Source of the DNA: Butyrivibrio sp. XPD2006
Lineage (GTDB): Bacteria; Bacillota; Clostridia; Lachnospirales; Lachnospiraceae
Assembly: GCF_000420865.1 (NCBI RefSeq)
Contig: NZ_ATVT01000013.1
Location: 1-64,000 of the forward strand
DNA length: 64,000 nucleotides
Direction: 5' to 3'
Shown: positions 25,835 through 35,588 of the stretch, piece after piece
Position numbering within the stretch: position 1 is the first letter of the stretch
Layout of the letters: each line of letters begins with the position of its first letter
Notes under the pieces: model-generated
Databases searched by the model: none
Seen by the model: the letters and a program-made list of their open reading frames with translations, nothing else
Told to the model about the DNA's origin: nothing
Made by a program: the position numbers and the translations under genes

Positions 25835-26479
25835 ATGAAGAAGAATATTATCACATCAGCAGCAACTATCATCACATCAGCAATGTTAGCAATCACAGCA
25901 ATGCCAATCGCATCATTTGCAGCAGGAAACATTACACTTGAGCAGGCTAAGCAGATCGCACTCACAAACGCAGGTCTTAACGCCAACCAGGTTACCTTCG
26001 TAAAAGAAGGAATGGAAATGGATGATGGCAGAACAAAATATGAAGTTGAATTCTATGCAGGAAACATGGAATATGACTACGATATAGATGCATTAACAGG
26101 AGCAATAATCTCTTTTGACCAGGATTGCGAAGTAAATTATATGGCAACAGCTCCTGCAGCAGTTCCTGTAACACCTAAGGCAACAGCTCCTGCAGCAGTT
26201 CCTGTAACACCTAAGGCAGCAGCTCCTCAGGCAGCAGCTCCCGCAGCACCTCAGGCACCGGCAGCAACCACAGGCGCGGTAACCAAGGATCAGGCACTTC
26301 AGATCGCACTTAATCATGCAGGACTTACCAAGAACGACATAATGTTCTCAAATGTAAGAAAAGATTACGATGACGGAATGGAAATCTGGGAAGTTGAGTT
26401 CCATCAGGGCTTCTACGAGTACAACTACGACATCGCAGTAGCAAACGGACAGATCGTAGATTTCGATATCGACGACTAA
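25835..26479 (+). CDS. Secreted PepSY-domain protein (two PepSY domains)
   Basis: A 214-residue exported protein with a signal peptide (cleavage probably after SFAAG, about residue 30). Two PepSY domains follow (about 32-95 and 145-214), each with the pattern LEQAKQIAL/QALQIALNHAGL, then YEVEFYAGNMEYDYDIDA or WEVEFHQGFYEYNYDIA. An Ala/Pro/Thr-rich linker between them contains an exact DNA duplication. PepSY domains are found in inhibitors of secreted proteases and in wall-associated proteins. It starts behind GAAGGAGA and is closed by a terminator, so it is a single-gene unit. Confidence 0.9.
   Translation: MKKNIITSAATIITSAMLAITAMPIASFAAGNITLEQAKQIALTNAGLNANQVTFVKEGMEMDDGRTKYEVEFYAGNMEYDYDIDALTGAIISFDQDCEVNYMATAPAAVPVTPKATAPAAVPVTPKAAAPQAAAPAAPQAPAATTGAVTKDQALQIALNHAGLTKNDIMFSNVRKDYDDGMEIWEVEFHQGFYEYNYDIAVANGQIVDFDIDD
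26144..26215 (+). repeat. Two exact 36-bp direct repeats in the PepSY linker
   Basis: A 36-bp unit starting GCAACAGCTCCTGCAGCAGT occurs twice in tandem (26144-26179 and 26180-26215), encoding a 12-residue Ala/Pro/Val/Thr repeat. A degenerate third copy follows. Exact identity suggests recent slippage; linker length probably varies between strains. Confidence 0.85.
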
Positions 26480-26509
26480 TAAGACAATAACTGAATCACT
26501 TATAAACAG

Positions 26510-26539
26510 TAGGAAGGACGAGAGTCCTTCCTATCTTTA
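26510..26539 (+). terminator. Terminator after the PepSY gene
   Basis: TAGGAAGGAC (26510-26519) pairs perfectly with GTCCTTCCTA (26524-26533) around a GAGA loop and is followed by TCTTTAT. The T run is short, so efficiency may be moderate. Confidence 0.75.
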
Positions 26540-26645
26540 TGTTAACCCAATTCTGATATAATCATTCCGAGGATTTTATGCTATACTATATTAGTGGTAA
26601 TTTTGCATCTGATGTCCAATGTGTTGGGGGAAGAGGACTGGAAAT

Positions 26646-28697
26646 ATGGCTGTTAAGAACAGAGTTAAATTAAAGGGGAGACTCAAATCTTATTTTCGTG
26701 TCTTTACATATCTGGGAATTCTGCTGGCGTTTGTTAATCTGGCGATATTTACCGTCAATTTCACTGCCGGCCTGATTCTTCTTATTTTCACAGGACTTTA
26801 TTTCATAGCGGTTTTATATATGCATTTCTACAGCAAGCCCATCATTATGAATGAGCTTGTGAGCTTTGCTACCGAGTACGGTCAGATCCAGAAGAAGCTC
26901 CTGAGAGAACTTGACCTGGCACATGCAGTACTGGATGATACCGGCAAGGTTGTCTGGACCAATTCCGCATTCGAGAAAATCGTTCATCAGGAGAGGGGAT
27001 ACAGGAAGTCCATTTCATCTCTTTTCCCGAGTATTACTGTTGATAAGTTCCCGGAAGGTTATGAAGAACTTTCCTATGAAATAGATTACGAGAACAGCAA
27101 TTACACCATGAAGCTCAAGAGAATCTCGCTAAAAGAGATGGCGACTAACAGCGACATCATCGATGCGGAAGGGTATGACGGAAGCCTTATTGCTGTGTAT
27201 CTCTTTGATGAGACAGCACTTAAGCTTGCTATTCAGGAAGTTGATAATCAGTCACTGGCAGCAGGACTTATTTATCTTGATAACTACGAAGAGGCTCTGG
27301 ACAGCGTAGAGGAAGTAAGAAGATCTCTTTTGACAGCTCTTATAGACAGGAAGATCAACAAGTACATTGCTTCCTGCAACGGTATTACCAAGAAGATTGA
27401 AAAAGACAAGTACTTCGTTGTTATGCCCAAGAAGTCATGTGAACTTTTGAGAGAACAGCGATTTGATATCCTTGAGGATGTTAAGACAGTTAACATCGGT
27501 AACGAGATGGCAGTTACCCTGAGTATAGGTATCGGACTCAACGGACTTTCCTATGCGCAGAATTATGAGTTTGCAAGAAATGCCATAGATGTAGCTCTCG
27601 GACGAGGCGGAGATCAGGCGGTTGTTAAGAGTGCAGACACTATCTCCTACTACGGCGGTAAGAGCCAGCAGATTGAGAAGAGTACAAGGGTCAAGGCCAG
27701 AGTCAAGGCCCACGCCCTTCGAGAGATCATTTCAGGAAAAGACAATGTCATTGTAATGGGACATAGGATCGGAGACGTAGACAGTTTTGGTTCTTCGGTG
27801 GGTATTTACCGAATCGCCAAGACCCTGGACAAGAAGTGCCACATCGTGCTCAACGATGTCACAACTTCCATGCAGCCTTTGGTTGACCTGTTCAAGTCCA
27901 ATCCCGAGTACGAAGATGACATGATAATATCGAACCAGCAGGCCATTGATGTGGCAGGAAACAACACGGTTCTGGTAGTTGTGGATGTTAATAAGCCCAG
28001 CATTACCGAGTGCCCTGAGCTCTTAAGATTCTGCAAGACCATAGTTGTGCTGGATCACCACAGACAGGGTACAGAGGTTATAGAGAATGCAACACTTTCA
28101 TATGTTGAGCCCTATGCTTCATCTGCTTGTGAGATGGTATCGGAGATTCTGCAGTACATCGGCGACAACGTCAAGATTCATGCTGAAGAGGCTGACAGTC
28201 TCTACTCCGGAATCATGGTAGACACCAACAACTTCATGAACAAGACCGGTGTCAGAACCTTTGAGGCAGCTGCATTCCTCCGCAGAAACGGAGCAGATGT
28301 CACAAGAGTAAGAAAACTGTTCAGAGAAGATGCCAGCGAGTACAAGGCTAAAGCCGATGCAGTCAGCCAGGCAGAGATCTACAAGAACAGATTCGCAATA
28401 TCGGTTCTCACCAATGAGGATATTTCAAGTCCTACCATCGTTGGTGCACAGGCTGCCAATGAGCTCCTGAATATTAAGGGAGTAAGGGCAAGCTTTGTAT
28501 GTACCGATTACCAGAATCAGGTTTATGTCAGCGCAAGGTCCATTGATGAAGTTAATGTACAGGTCATCATGGAGAAGCTTGGCGGTGGCGGACATATGTC
28601 AAGCGCCGGCTGCCAGATGGAAGGCGTTTCCGTAAACGAAGCTATTGTCACCCTTAAGAAGACACTTGATCAAATGATAGAAGAAGGAGAATTGTAA
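26646..28697 (+). CDS. gdpP: GdpP-like cyclic-di-AMP phosphodiesterase (DHH family)
   Basis: A 683-residue membrane enzyme that hydrolyses c-di-AMP. Two N-terminal membrane segments (to about residue 55) are followed by a PAS-like domain, a degenerate GGDEF domain (about 170-310, [15 protein letters not shown]), and the DHH/DHHA1 catalytic module. The latter shows [13 protein letters not shown] (from about residue 370), VVLDHHRQG (about 468) and the DHHA1 motif [10 protein letters not shown] near the end. ATG 26646 is chosen over an in-frame GTG at 26619. It precedes rplI and dnaB with almost no gaps, the conserved Firmicutes gdpP-rplI-dnaB order. Confidence 0.95.
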   Translation: MAVKNRVKLKGRLKSYFRVFTYLGILLAFVNLAIFTVNFTAGLILLIFTGLYFIAVLYMHFYSKPIIMNELVSFATEYGQIQKKLLRELDLAHAVLDDTGKVVWTNSAFEKIVHQERGYRKSISSLFPSITVDKFPEGYEELSYEIDYENSNYTMKLKRISLKEMATNSDIIDAEGYDGSLIAVYLFDETALKLAIQEVDNQSLAAGLIYLDNYEEALDSVEEVRRSLLTALIDRKINKYIASCNGITKKIEKDKYFVVMPKKSCELLREQRFDILEDVKTVNIGNEMAVTLSIGIGLNGLSYAQNYEFARNAIDVALGRGGDQAVVKSADTISYYGGKSQQIEKSTRVKARVKAHALREIISGKDNVIVMGHRIGDVDSFGSSVGIYRIAKTLDKKCHIVLNDVTTSMQPLVDLFKSNPEYEDDMIISNQQAIDVAGNNTVLVVVDVNKPSITECPELLRFCKTIVVLDHHRQGTEVIENATLSYVEPYASSACEMVSEILQYIGDNVKIHAEEADSLYSGIMVDTNNFMNKTGVRTFEAAAFLRRNGADVTRVRKLFREDASEYKAKADAVSQAEIYKNRFAISVLTNEDISSPTIVGAQAANELLNIKGVRASFVCTDYQNQVYVSARSIDEVNVQVIMEKLGGGGHMSSAGCQMEGVSVNEAIVTLKKTLDQMIEEGEL

Positions 28698-28701
28698 TAT
28701 A

Positions 28702-29148
28702 ATGCAGGTTATTTTATTAGAAGATGTTAAGACACTTGGTAAGAAGGGAGAGATCGTTAAGGTAAGCGACGGTTATGCCAAGAACATGTTACTCCCCAAG
28801 AAGCTGGCTGTAGAAGCAACACAGAAAGCCAAGAATGAGCTCAAGAACCAGCAGAAGAGAGATTCAATCGTAGCACAGAATCAGCTGGACGAAGCTAAGG
28901 CTTACGGCGAGAAGATTGCTGAAAAGACTGTTCAGCTCACAATGAAGGCCGGTGAAGGCGGAAGAGTATTCGGATCTGTTTCGTCAAAAGAGATCGTGAC
29001 AGCTGCTAAGCAGCAGTTTGGATTTGACATCGATAAAAAGAAACTCCAGATGCCGGAACCTATCAAGGCATTCGGCACATATGAGATACCCGTTAAGCTT
29101 CACCCACAGGTTACAACAATCCTGAAGGTACAGGTAAAGGAACAGTAA
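28702..29148 (+). CDS. rplI: 50S ribosomal protein L9
   Basis: A 148-residue ribosomal protein that starts [30 protein letters not shown], the signature of L9. A long central helix links the two globular domains. It begins 4 bp after the gdpP stop and ends 1 bp before dnaB, so the three genes are translated as one unit. Confidence 0.97.
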   Translation: MQVILLEDVKTLGKKGEIVKVSDGYAKNMLLPKKLAVEATQKAKNELKNQQKRDSIVAQNQLDEAKAYGEKIAEKTVQLTMKAGEGGRVFGSVSSKEIVTAAKQQFGFDIDKKKLQMPEPIKAFGTYEIPVKLHPQVTTILKVQVKEQ

Positions 29149-29149
29149 T

Positions 29150-30493
29150 ATGCAGGAAGAAACCATTCTCAAAAGAGTGGCGCCAAACAGCCTTGAGGCA
29201 GAGCAATCCGTTGTAGGAGCCATGCTTCTTGACAGGGAAGCGATCCACGTAGCATCTGAGATAATCACAGCAGATGATTTCTACAATAAGCAGCTTGGAA
29301 TACTGTTTCAGACCATGGAAGAGATTGAGGCTGACGGAAGAGTCGTGGATGTGGTAACACTTCAGGACAGATTGAGGGACAAGAACGTATCGGCTCAGGT
29401 CAGCAGTGCAGAGTATCTTGCAAGCCTTGTTGATGCCGTTCCCACTTCAGCCAATGTCAAGTATTACGCCCAGATCGTTGCTGAGAAATCCACACTCAGG
29501 AAGCTCATCCATGTCAGCGAAGATACCATCAACAACTGCTACAACAACGCAGATGACATGGAAGGCATTTTGAATGATGCCGAGAAGAGCGTATTCCAGA
29601 TTACACAGAAGAGGAACACCGGAGAGTTTGTGGCCATCGACAAGATCGTTATGAACGCTCTGGACAGAATAGAAAAAGCCAGCAAGACCACAGGTAACGT
29701 AACGGGTCATGCCACAGGCTTTACAGATCTTGATTATGATACGGCAGGTTTTCAGCCTTCCGATCTTATACTTATTGCAGCAAGACCATCAATGGGTAAG
29801 ACGGCCTTTGTTCTTAATATCGCAGAGCATATGGCTTTCCATGATGACAAATGTGTTGCCATCTTCTCTCTCGAGATGAGTAAAGAGCAGCTGGTAAACC
29901 GTCTTATGTCCATGGAGTCCCATGTTGATTCTCAGCACATCCGTACCGGTAACATGTCAGATATGGACTGGGAGAACCTTATTGAGAGTGCTGATGTAAT
30001 AGGTAAGAGCAGACTTATCATCGATGATACTCCCGGTATCTCGATACAGGAGCTTCGCTCAAAGTGCAGAAAGTACAAGATGGAGTTTGGTCTCCAGGTC
30101 ATCATGATCGACTACCTGCAGCTTATGACAGGTGGAACCGGCAGAAGTTCAGAGTCGAGGCAGCAGGAGATTTCAGATATTTCCCGTGCACTCAAGGCTC
30201 TTGCCAGAGAGCTCAATGTACCGGTAGTTGCACTTTCACAGCTGTCCCGTGCGGTTGAGCAGAGGCCGGATCACAGACCTATGCTTTCAGACCTTCGTGA
30301 GTCCGGAGCCATCGAGCAGGATGCGGATATGGTAATGTTCATCTACAGAGATGACTATTACAATAAAGACACTGAAAAGAAGGGTGTAGCGGATATCATT
30401 ATCGCCAAGCAGAGAAACGGCCCTATCGGAACAGTAGAGCTTATGTGGCTTCCGCAGTTCACTAAGTTCGCCAATCTTGAAAAAGGAAGATAA
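29150..30493 (+). CDS. dnaB: Replicative DNA helicase
   Basis: A 447-residue hexameric helicase of the replication fork (DnaB; DnaC in Bacillus naming). The N-terminal domain starts NSLEAEQSVVGAMLLD. The RecA-like domain has the Walker A ARPSMGKTAF (about 210-219), Walker B VIMIDYLQLM, and the C-terminal SQLSRAVEQRPDHRPMLSDLRESG. No intein is present and length is normal. A strong terminator follows. Confidence 0.97.
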   Translation: MQEETILKRVAPNSLEAEQSVVGAMLLDREAIHVASEIITADDFYNKQLGILFQTMEEIEADGRVVDVVTLQDRLRDKNVSAQVSSAEYLASLVDAVPTSANVKYYAQIVAEKSTLRKLIHVSEDTINNCYNNADDMEGILNDAEKSVFQITQKRNTGEFVAIDKIVMNALDRIEKASKTTGNVTGHATGFTDLDYDTAGFQPSDLILIAARPSMGKTAFVLNIAEHMAFHDDKCVAIFSLEMSKEQLVNRLMSMESHVDSQHIRTGNMSDMDWENLIESADVIGKSRLIIDDTPGISIQELRSKCRKYKMEFGLQVIMIDYLQLMTGGTGRSSESRQQEISDISRALKALARELNVPVVALSQLSRAVEQRPDHRPMLSDLRESGAIEQDADMVMFIYRDDYYNKDTEKKGVADIIIAKQRNGPIGTVELMWLPQFTKFANLEKGR

Positions 30494-30498
30494 AAAAA

Positions 30499-30536
30499 GA
30501 GCCTTTCGGCAGATTCCGAAAGGCTCATGTTTTTTA
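30499..30536. terminator. Terminator between dnaB and the ferredoxin gene
   Basis: GAGCCTTTCGG (30499-30509) pairs perfectly with CCGAAAGGCTC (30516-30526), with A runs before and T runs after. It can serve both the plus-strand dnaB unit and the convergent ferredoxin gene ending at 30543. Confidence 0.93.
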
Positions 30537-30542
30537 ATTTGA

Positions 30543-30713
30543 TTAACCCTGGCTTATAGCTGAAACAGGGCACTGAGCTGCGCAAGAACCGCAATCGATA
30601 CATGTATCAGCATCGATAACGTACTGTGTGTCTCCCTGAGAAATAGCTGAAACAGGGCACTGAGCAGCGCATGATCCGCAGCTGATGCAACCATCACTAA
30701 TAACGTATGCCAT
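30543..30713 (-). CDS. 2[4Fe-4S] ferredoxin
   Basis: A 56-residue clostridial-type ferredoxin. Two CxxCxxCxxxCP motifs (C9, C12, C15, C19 and C38, C41, C44, C48) bind two [4Fe-4S] clusters. The two halves are almost identical (CGSCAAQCPVSAISQG in both). ATG 30713 follows GGAGAA at good spacing; a longer reading frame to 30761 lies outside the fold. It is divergent from nifJ, so it is a natural electron acceptor for pyruvate oxidation, which is an inference from context. Confidence 0.95.
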   Translation of the reverse strand: MAYVISDGCISCGSCAAQCPVSAISQGDTQYVIDADTCIDCGSCAAQCPVSAISQG

Positions 30714-30883
30714 AATAAATTCTCCTTCCGTAAATAAAAAGTTACTACCAATGTGTAGCATAACAAAGCGGCTTAGCCATACCTACCTTTGTTACTTATT
30801 TATCATAATATAGAAAAAGTGATTAATCAATAACAATAACGAAAAGTTTTATCAGATTAATTGATAAAAATATTATAAATTGG

Positions 30884-30912
30884 CTGACAATCTTTTACAA
30901 AAATGTTACTAT
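30884..30912 (+). promoter_or_regulatory. Putative nifJ promoter
   Basis: CTGACA (30884-30889) and TACTAT (30907-30912) are separated by 17 nt. Transcription from here would give a leader of about 180 nt before nifJ. A second possible start, TATACT at 31035-31040, lies inside the TTGTC/GACAA palindrome. Confidence 0.5.
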
Positions 30913-31027
30913 GAAAGACGGCAGAATACGAGCGATTCATCCGTACACAGCTAATTTCTATGGGAGGGAAAAGGTGTGGACGGTGTTTTTGCGCGTTTTT
31001 GATTCTAATCAAGTTTTTACTACACTT

Positions 31028-31046
31028 ATTGTCGTATACTGACAAT
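31028..31046. promoter_or_regulatory. TTGTC-n7-GACAA palindrome in the nifJ leader
   Basis: ATTGTC and GACAAT flank GTATACT. The palindrome encloses the -10-like word TATACT, an arrangement typical of a repressor site. Its arms match the palindrome before pflB at 3213-3228 except for spacing. Both genes act on pyruvate, so shared redox control is possible but unproven. Confidence 0.3.
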
Positions 31047-31097
31047 TGTGTAAAAAAAGCCAATAACTCACAATATAATAAGGTAGGAGGAATTAAA

Positions 31098-34000
31098 ATG
31101 GCAAGAAACATGAAAACCATGGACGGTAACGAAGCTGCTGCATATGCTTCATATGCATTCACTGAAGTTGCCGCTATGTACCCAATCACACCATCATCTG
31201 TTATGCCTGAGCATGTAGATGAATGGGCAACAGCCGGAAAGAAGAACATTTTCGGCCGTACAGTTCAGATTACTGAGATGCAGTCTGAGGCTGGTGCAGC
31301 AGGTGCTGTACACGGATCACTGGTAGTAGGTGCTCTTACATCTACATACACAGCTTCTCAGGGACTTCTTCTTATGATCCCTGATATCTACAAGGTAGCT
31401 GGTGAGAGACTTCCCGGTGTATTCAACGTATCAGCTCGTTGCGTAGCTTCTCACGCACTTAACATCTTCGGTGATCACTCTGACGTATATGCTTGCCGCC
31501 AGACTGGTGCTGCTATGCTTTGCGATTCTAGTGTACAGGAGGTTATGGACTTAACACCTGTTGCTTACTGCGCAGCAATCGAAGGCAGAATTCCTTTTAT
31601 TAACTTCTTTGATGGATTCCGTACTTCACATGAGATTCAGAAGATTGAAGTTTGGGATTACAAGGATCTCGATGAGATGGTTAACCATGAAGCAATCGAT
31701 GCTTTCAAGGCTGGCGCACTCAATCCTAATCATCCATGTCAGATGGGCTCAGCTCAGAACCCTGATATCTTCTTCCAGACAAGAGAAGCTTGCAACACAG
31801 GTTACAACGAGCTTCCTGCAATTGTTCAGAAGTACATGGACAAGGTTAATGCTAAGATTGGTACAGATTACAAGCTCTTCAACTACTACGGCGATCCTAA
31901 CGCAGAGGTAGTTATCGTAGCTATGGGTTCTGTAAACGATACAATCGAAGAGACAATCGATTACCTTGAGAAGCAGGGCAAGAAGGTTGGTGTTGTAAAG
32001 GTTAGACTTTACAGACCTTTCTCAGCTAAGGCTCTTGTTGATGCTATCCCTGATTCAGTTAAGAGAATCGAAGTTCTCGACAGAACAAAGGAGCCCGGTT
32101 CATACCGTGAGCCTCTTGCTCTTGATGTTATCGCAGCTCTTAAGGGAACAAAGTTCGAGTCAGTTCCTGTATTCTGCGGACGTTACGGCCTTGGTTCCAA
32201 GGATACAACTCCTGCTCAGATCGTTGCTGTATTCAACAACGATACTAAGGAAGAGTTCACAATCGGTATCGAGGATGATGTAACAAATCTTTCACTTGAT
32301 GCAGGTGCACCTCTTGTTACAACTCCTGAGGGAACAACAAACTGCAAGTTCTGGGGTCTTGGTGCTGACGGTACTGTTGGTGCTAACAAGAACTCCATCA
32401 AGATCATCGGTGATAACACAGATATGTATGCTCAGGCATACTTCGATTATGACTCCAAGAAGTCAGGCGGTGTTACAATGTCTCACCTTAGATTTGGTAA
32501 GAAGCCTATCAAGTCAACTTACCTCATCAAGAAGGCAGACTTCGTAGCTTGCCACAATCCTTCATACATCCGCAAGTTCAACATGGTTCAGGAGCTTGTT
32601 GATGGAGGATCATTCCTTCTTAACTGCCCTTGGACAGTAGATCAGCTTGAGGATGAGATCCCCGGACAGGTTAAGAAGTTCATGTATGACCACAAGATCA
32701 ACTTCTACATCATGAACGGTTCTAAGATCGGTGTTGAGGTTGGAATGGGACCTACAAGAATTAACACAATTCTTCAGTCAGCATTCTTCAACATCACAAA
32801 GATCATTCCTGAAGCAGACGCTATCAAGTTCATGAAGGACGCTGCTCAGAAGACATACGGCCGTAAGGGTGAAGACGTTGTTAAGAAGAACTGGGATGCT
32901 ATCGATGCCGGTGCAGATCCTAAGAACCTTATCAAGGTTGAGATTCCTGAGTCATGGGCTAACGCACAGGATGAGGGTCTTGAGTTTAAGAAGGCAGAAG
33001 GATCAAGAAAAGACGTTATCGACTTCGTTAACAACATCCAGTCTAAGGTTAACGCTCAGGAAGGTAATACTCTTAAGGTTTCAGAGGTTCTTCCTTACGT
33101 TGCCGGTGATACACCTTCAGGATCAGCTGCATTCGAGAAGAGAGGTATCGCAGTTAACGTTCCTAAGTGGAATCCTGAGAAGTGCGTACAGTGTGGCTTC
33201 TGCTCACTCGTATGTCCTCACGCTGCAATTCGTACAGTAGCTCTTACAGACGATGAAGTTGCTAAGGCTCCTGCAGGACTTGAGACTAAGGACCTTAACG
33301 GCGTTCCCGGATACAAGTTCTCAGTTGTTATCTCTGCTCTTGATTGTACAGGTTGCGGATCTTGCGCAAATGTATGTCTTGGAAACAAGCAGGGTGAGAC
33401 CCTTAAGATGGGTGCTATTGCAGACAACAAGGACGAGCAGGTTTACTTCGATTATGCAGTAACTCTTCCTATTAAGGATGAAGTTGTTGAGAAGCTTAAA
33501 GAGACATCAATCAGAGGTTCACAGTTCAAGCAGCCTCTCCTTGAGTTCTCAGGCGCATGTGCTGGTTGTGGTGAGACACCTTACGTTAAACTTGTTACTC
33601 AGCTCTTTGGTGAGAGAATGTACGTTGCAAACGCTACAGGATGTACATCAATCTGGGGTAACTCTTCACCTTCAACACCTTACACAGTAAATGCTAAGGG
33701 ACAGGGTCCTGCATGGGATAACTCACTGTTCGAGGATAATGCTGAGTTTGGTATGGGTATGGTACTTGCTCAGAACGCTCTCCGTGATGCAATCAAGGAG
33801 AAGGTTGAGGAGATCGTTGCTGCCGGCGGCGCTGCTAAGGATGCTGCTCAGAAGTGGCTCGATACATTCTCAAACGGCGCTGAGAACTTCGCTGCTACAG
33901 ATGCTCTTGTTGAGGCTCTTGCAGGCGACAACTCAGACGCAGCTAAGTACGTTCTTAAGAATAAAGACTTTGCAGCTAAGAAGTCACAGTGGATCTTCGG

Positions 34001-34628
34001 TGGTGACGGATGGGCATTCGATATCGGATTCGGTGGTCTCGACCACGTACTTGCTTCCGGTAAGGATGTAAACGTTCTCGTTGTAAACACTGAGGTTTAC
34101 TCAAATACAGGCGGACAGTCATCTAAGGCTACACCTACAGGTGCTGTTGCACAGTTCGCTGCAGGCGGAAAAGAGATCAAGCAGAAGGATCTTGCTTCAA
34201 TCGCTATGAGCTATGGTTATGTATATGTAGCACAGATCGCTATGGGTGCTAACATGCAGCAGACCATCAACGCAATCAAAGAGGCTGAGGCTTATCCGGG
34301 ACCTTCACTTATCATCGCTTATGCTCCTTGTATCAACCAGGGTCTTAAGGCCGGCATGAACAAGGTTATGGATGAGGAGAAGAAGGCTGTAGCTACAGGA
34401 TACTGGGATATGTTCAGATTCAATCCTGAGGCAGAGAACAAGTTCACTCTTGATTCTAAGCCTGCTACAGAGGACTTCCAGAGCTTCCTTGACGGTGAGG
34501 TTAGATACCTTTCACTTAAGCTCAAGAATCCTGAGAGAGCTGCTAAGCTCAATGCTGCTGCTGCAGAGCACGCTAAGGAGCACAGAGCTTATCTCGAGAA
34601 GCTTGTTGCACTTTACGGCAAGGATTGA
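31098..34628 (+). CDS. nifJ: Pyruvate:ferredoxin (flavodoxin) oxidoreductase
   Basis: A 1,176-residue homodimeric enzyme that oxidises pyruvate to acetyl-CoA and CO2 and reduces ferredoxin. All domains are fused in one chain. They are the N-terminal pyrimidine-binding domain (GNEAAAYASYAFTEVAAMYPITPSS), the gamma domain, and a two-cluster ferredoxin domain (CVQCGFCSLVCP near residue 696, CTGCGSCANVC near 750). The TPP domain follows, with the third-cluster CAGCGETPY near 821 and GDGWAFDIG near 970. ATG 31098 has TAGGAGG upstream; the open frame extends 46 codons further back but that part is non-homologous. Codon bias indicates high expression. Confidence 0.97.
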   Translation: MARNMKTMDGNEAAAYASYAFTEVAAMYPITPSSVMPEHVDEWATAGKKNIFGRTVQITEMQSEAGAAGAVHGSLVVGALTSTYTASQGLLLMIPDIYKVAGERLPGVFNVSARCVASHALNIFGDHSDVYACRQTGAAMLCDSSVQEVMDLTPVAYCAAIEGRIPFINFFDGFRTSHEIQKIEVWDYKDLDEMVNHEAIDAFKAGALNPNHPCQMGSAQNPDIFFQTREACNTGYNELPAIVQKYMDKVNAKIGTDYKLFNYYGDPNAEVVIVAMGSVNDTIEETIDYLEKQGKKVGVVKVRLYRPFSAKALVDAIPDSVKRIEVLDRTKEPGSYREPLALDVIAALKGTKFESVPVFCGRYGLGSKDTTPAQIVAVFNNDTKEEFTIGIEDDVTNLSLDAGAPLVTTPEGTTNCKFWGLGADGTVGANKNSIKIIGDNTDMYAQAYFDYDSKKSGGVTMSHLRFGKKPIKSTYLIKKADFVACHNPSYIRKFNMVQELVDGGSFLLNCPWTVDQLEDEIPGQVKKFMYDHKINFYIMNGSKIGVEVGMGPTRINTILQSAFFNITKIIPEADAIKFMKDAAQKTYGRKGEDVVKKNWDAIDAGADPKNLIKVEIPESWANAQDEGLEFKKAEGSRKDVIDFVNNIQSKVNAQEGNTLKVSEVLPYVAGDTPSGSAAFEKRGIAVNVPKWNPEKCVQCGFCSLVCPHAAIRTVALTDDEVAKAPAGLETKDLNGVPGYKFSVVISALDCTGCGSCANVCLGNKQGETLKMGAIADNKDEQVYFDYAVTLPIKDEVVEKLKETSIRGSQFKQPLLEFSGACAGCGETPYVKLVTQLFGERMYVANATGCTSIWGNSSPSTPYTVNAKGQGPAWDNSLFEDNAEFGMGMVLAQNALRDAIKEKVEEIVAAGGAAKDAAQKWLDTFSNGAENFAATDALVEALAGDNSDAAKYVLKNKDFAAKKSQWIFGGDGWAFDIGFGGLDHVLASGKDVNVLVVNTEVYSNTGGQSSKATPTGAVAQFAAGGKEIKQKDLASIAMSYGYVYVAQIAMGANMQQTINAIKEAEAYPGPSLIIAYAPCINQGLKAGMNKVMDEEKKAVATGYWDMFRFNPEAENKFTLDSKPATEDFQSFLDGEVRYLSLKLKNPERAAKLNAAAAEHAKEHRAYLEKLVALYGKD

Positions 34629-34666
34629 TCTTTTGGATCATCTGAAAGCTTGAATAAGTAATGATA

Positions 34667-34701
34667 AAGGCTGTGAGGCATTTTGCCTCGCAGCCTTTTT
34701 T
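34667..34701 (+). terminator. nifJ terminator
   Basis: A 14-bp stem with one G-U pair (34667-34680 with 34684-34697) has a 3-nt loop and is followed by six T. It ends the nifJ transcript. Confidence 0.93.
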
Positions 34702-34711
34702 GTGCAAAGAA

Positions 34712-34740
34712 AAACCCCACAACCTATGGCCGTGGGGTTT
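34712..34740 (-). terminator. mecA terminator
   Basis: On the minus strand AAACCCCAC pairs with GTGGGGTTT around an 11-nt loop and is followed by TTTTC. It lies 11 bp after the mecA stop and next to the nifJ terminator. Confidence 0.85.
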
Positions 34741-34751
34741 CAAAACATTCT

Positions 34752-35552
34752 TTAAATTTTGGAAAGCGCCTGAACTGCGTTGTCCTTGATAACTACAGTG
34801 TAATGCTCTGCTAAATAGTGCTCATCTGCTGTGTTGCCGATCTCTGTCTGACCGTATTCGGTAAGAAGAGAGCAGATGTTTGCAAATACTGCATTATCGA
34901 TATCACCCTGATGAAGTATCAGGTAGTACTTACCTTTGGCTTCGTTCTTGTAGAGAGTATTTACTCCACAGAACTTGCGATTAACTATTGCTGCGAATTT
35001 AGTAACCTCGTGAAGGGAGTTGAATGAGAAGATTCTCGATCCCTTTCTGCTTGGAAGGCCTTTTTTCTTGGGGCCTTGTGTTTTCTCTTTGACCTTTTTG
35101 GAGTCTGACTGTGAACTCTGGAATGGGCTATCCATGAAGTCGTTCATGTTGCTGTGCTGAAGTCTCTTGAAAAGACCCATTACGTCTTCTTCACTGTCCT
35201 CGTCATCCTCATCGTAATCGTATTCCTCATCGTCGTACTCGTCATCCTCGTCCTCTTCATGAACGGAAGGAGCGAAATTGGAGAACCTGGTATCAAGTTC
35301 ATCCGGATCCTCTACCTTGGTAATGATAAGTACAATACATTCTGAGTTGATGGGAATAGCCTCGATCATAATAGGAGTATCTTCAGCGTCAAATCCAAAC
35401 TCTATATTTGCCTGCTGCATCATGTCCTGGAAAAGCTCTTTAGCCTTGTCCGTTCCATATGCAAGCTCTGTAATCTTGAGGTCTCTCTTCGCAAGGTCAT
35501 CTCTGGTAAGTGTACATCTAATCTGGTGATCATTGACTTTTTCAATCTTCAT
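34752..35552 (-). CDS. mecA: Adaptor protein MecA
   Basis: A 266-residue adaptor that delivers substrates to the ClpC protease (family knowledge). The N-terminal domain starts MKIEKVNDHQIRCTLTRDDL and is followed by a very acidic Asp/Glu/Tyr-rich linker (about residues 98-125). The C-terminal domain has FSFNSLHEVTKFA and NEAKGKYYLILHQ, as in MecA. Length is slightly above Bacillus MecA because of the linker. A strong promoter lies upstream on the minus strand. Confidence 0.93.
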   Translation of the reverse strand: MKIEKVNDHQIRCTLTRDDLAKRDLKITELAYGTDKAKELFQDMMQQANIEFGFDAEDTPIMIEAIPINSECIVLIITKVEDPDELDTRFSNFAPSVHEEDEDDEYDDEEYDYDEDDEDSEEDVMGLFKRLQHSNMNDFMDSPFQSSQSDSKKVKEKTQGPKKKGLPSRKGSRIFSFNSLHEVTKFAAIVNRKFCGVNTLYKNEAKGKYYLILHQGDIDNAVFANICSLLTEYGQTEIGNTADEHYLAEHYTVVIKDNAVQALSKI

Positions 35553-35588
35553 GATGCATACCTCCTCTCCTGACTTTGGAATACATAG

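Noticed and set aside
30960-31097. Longer N-terminus for NifJ
   Set aside because: The extra 46 codons are upstream of the clear ribosome-binding site at 31084-31090, contain promoter-like sequence, and have no match to the enzyme family.
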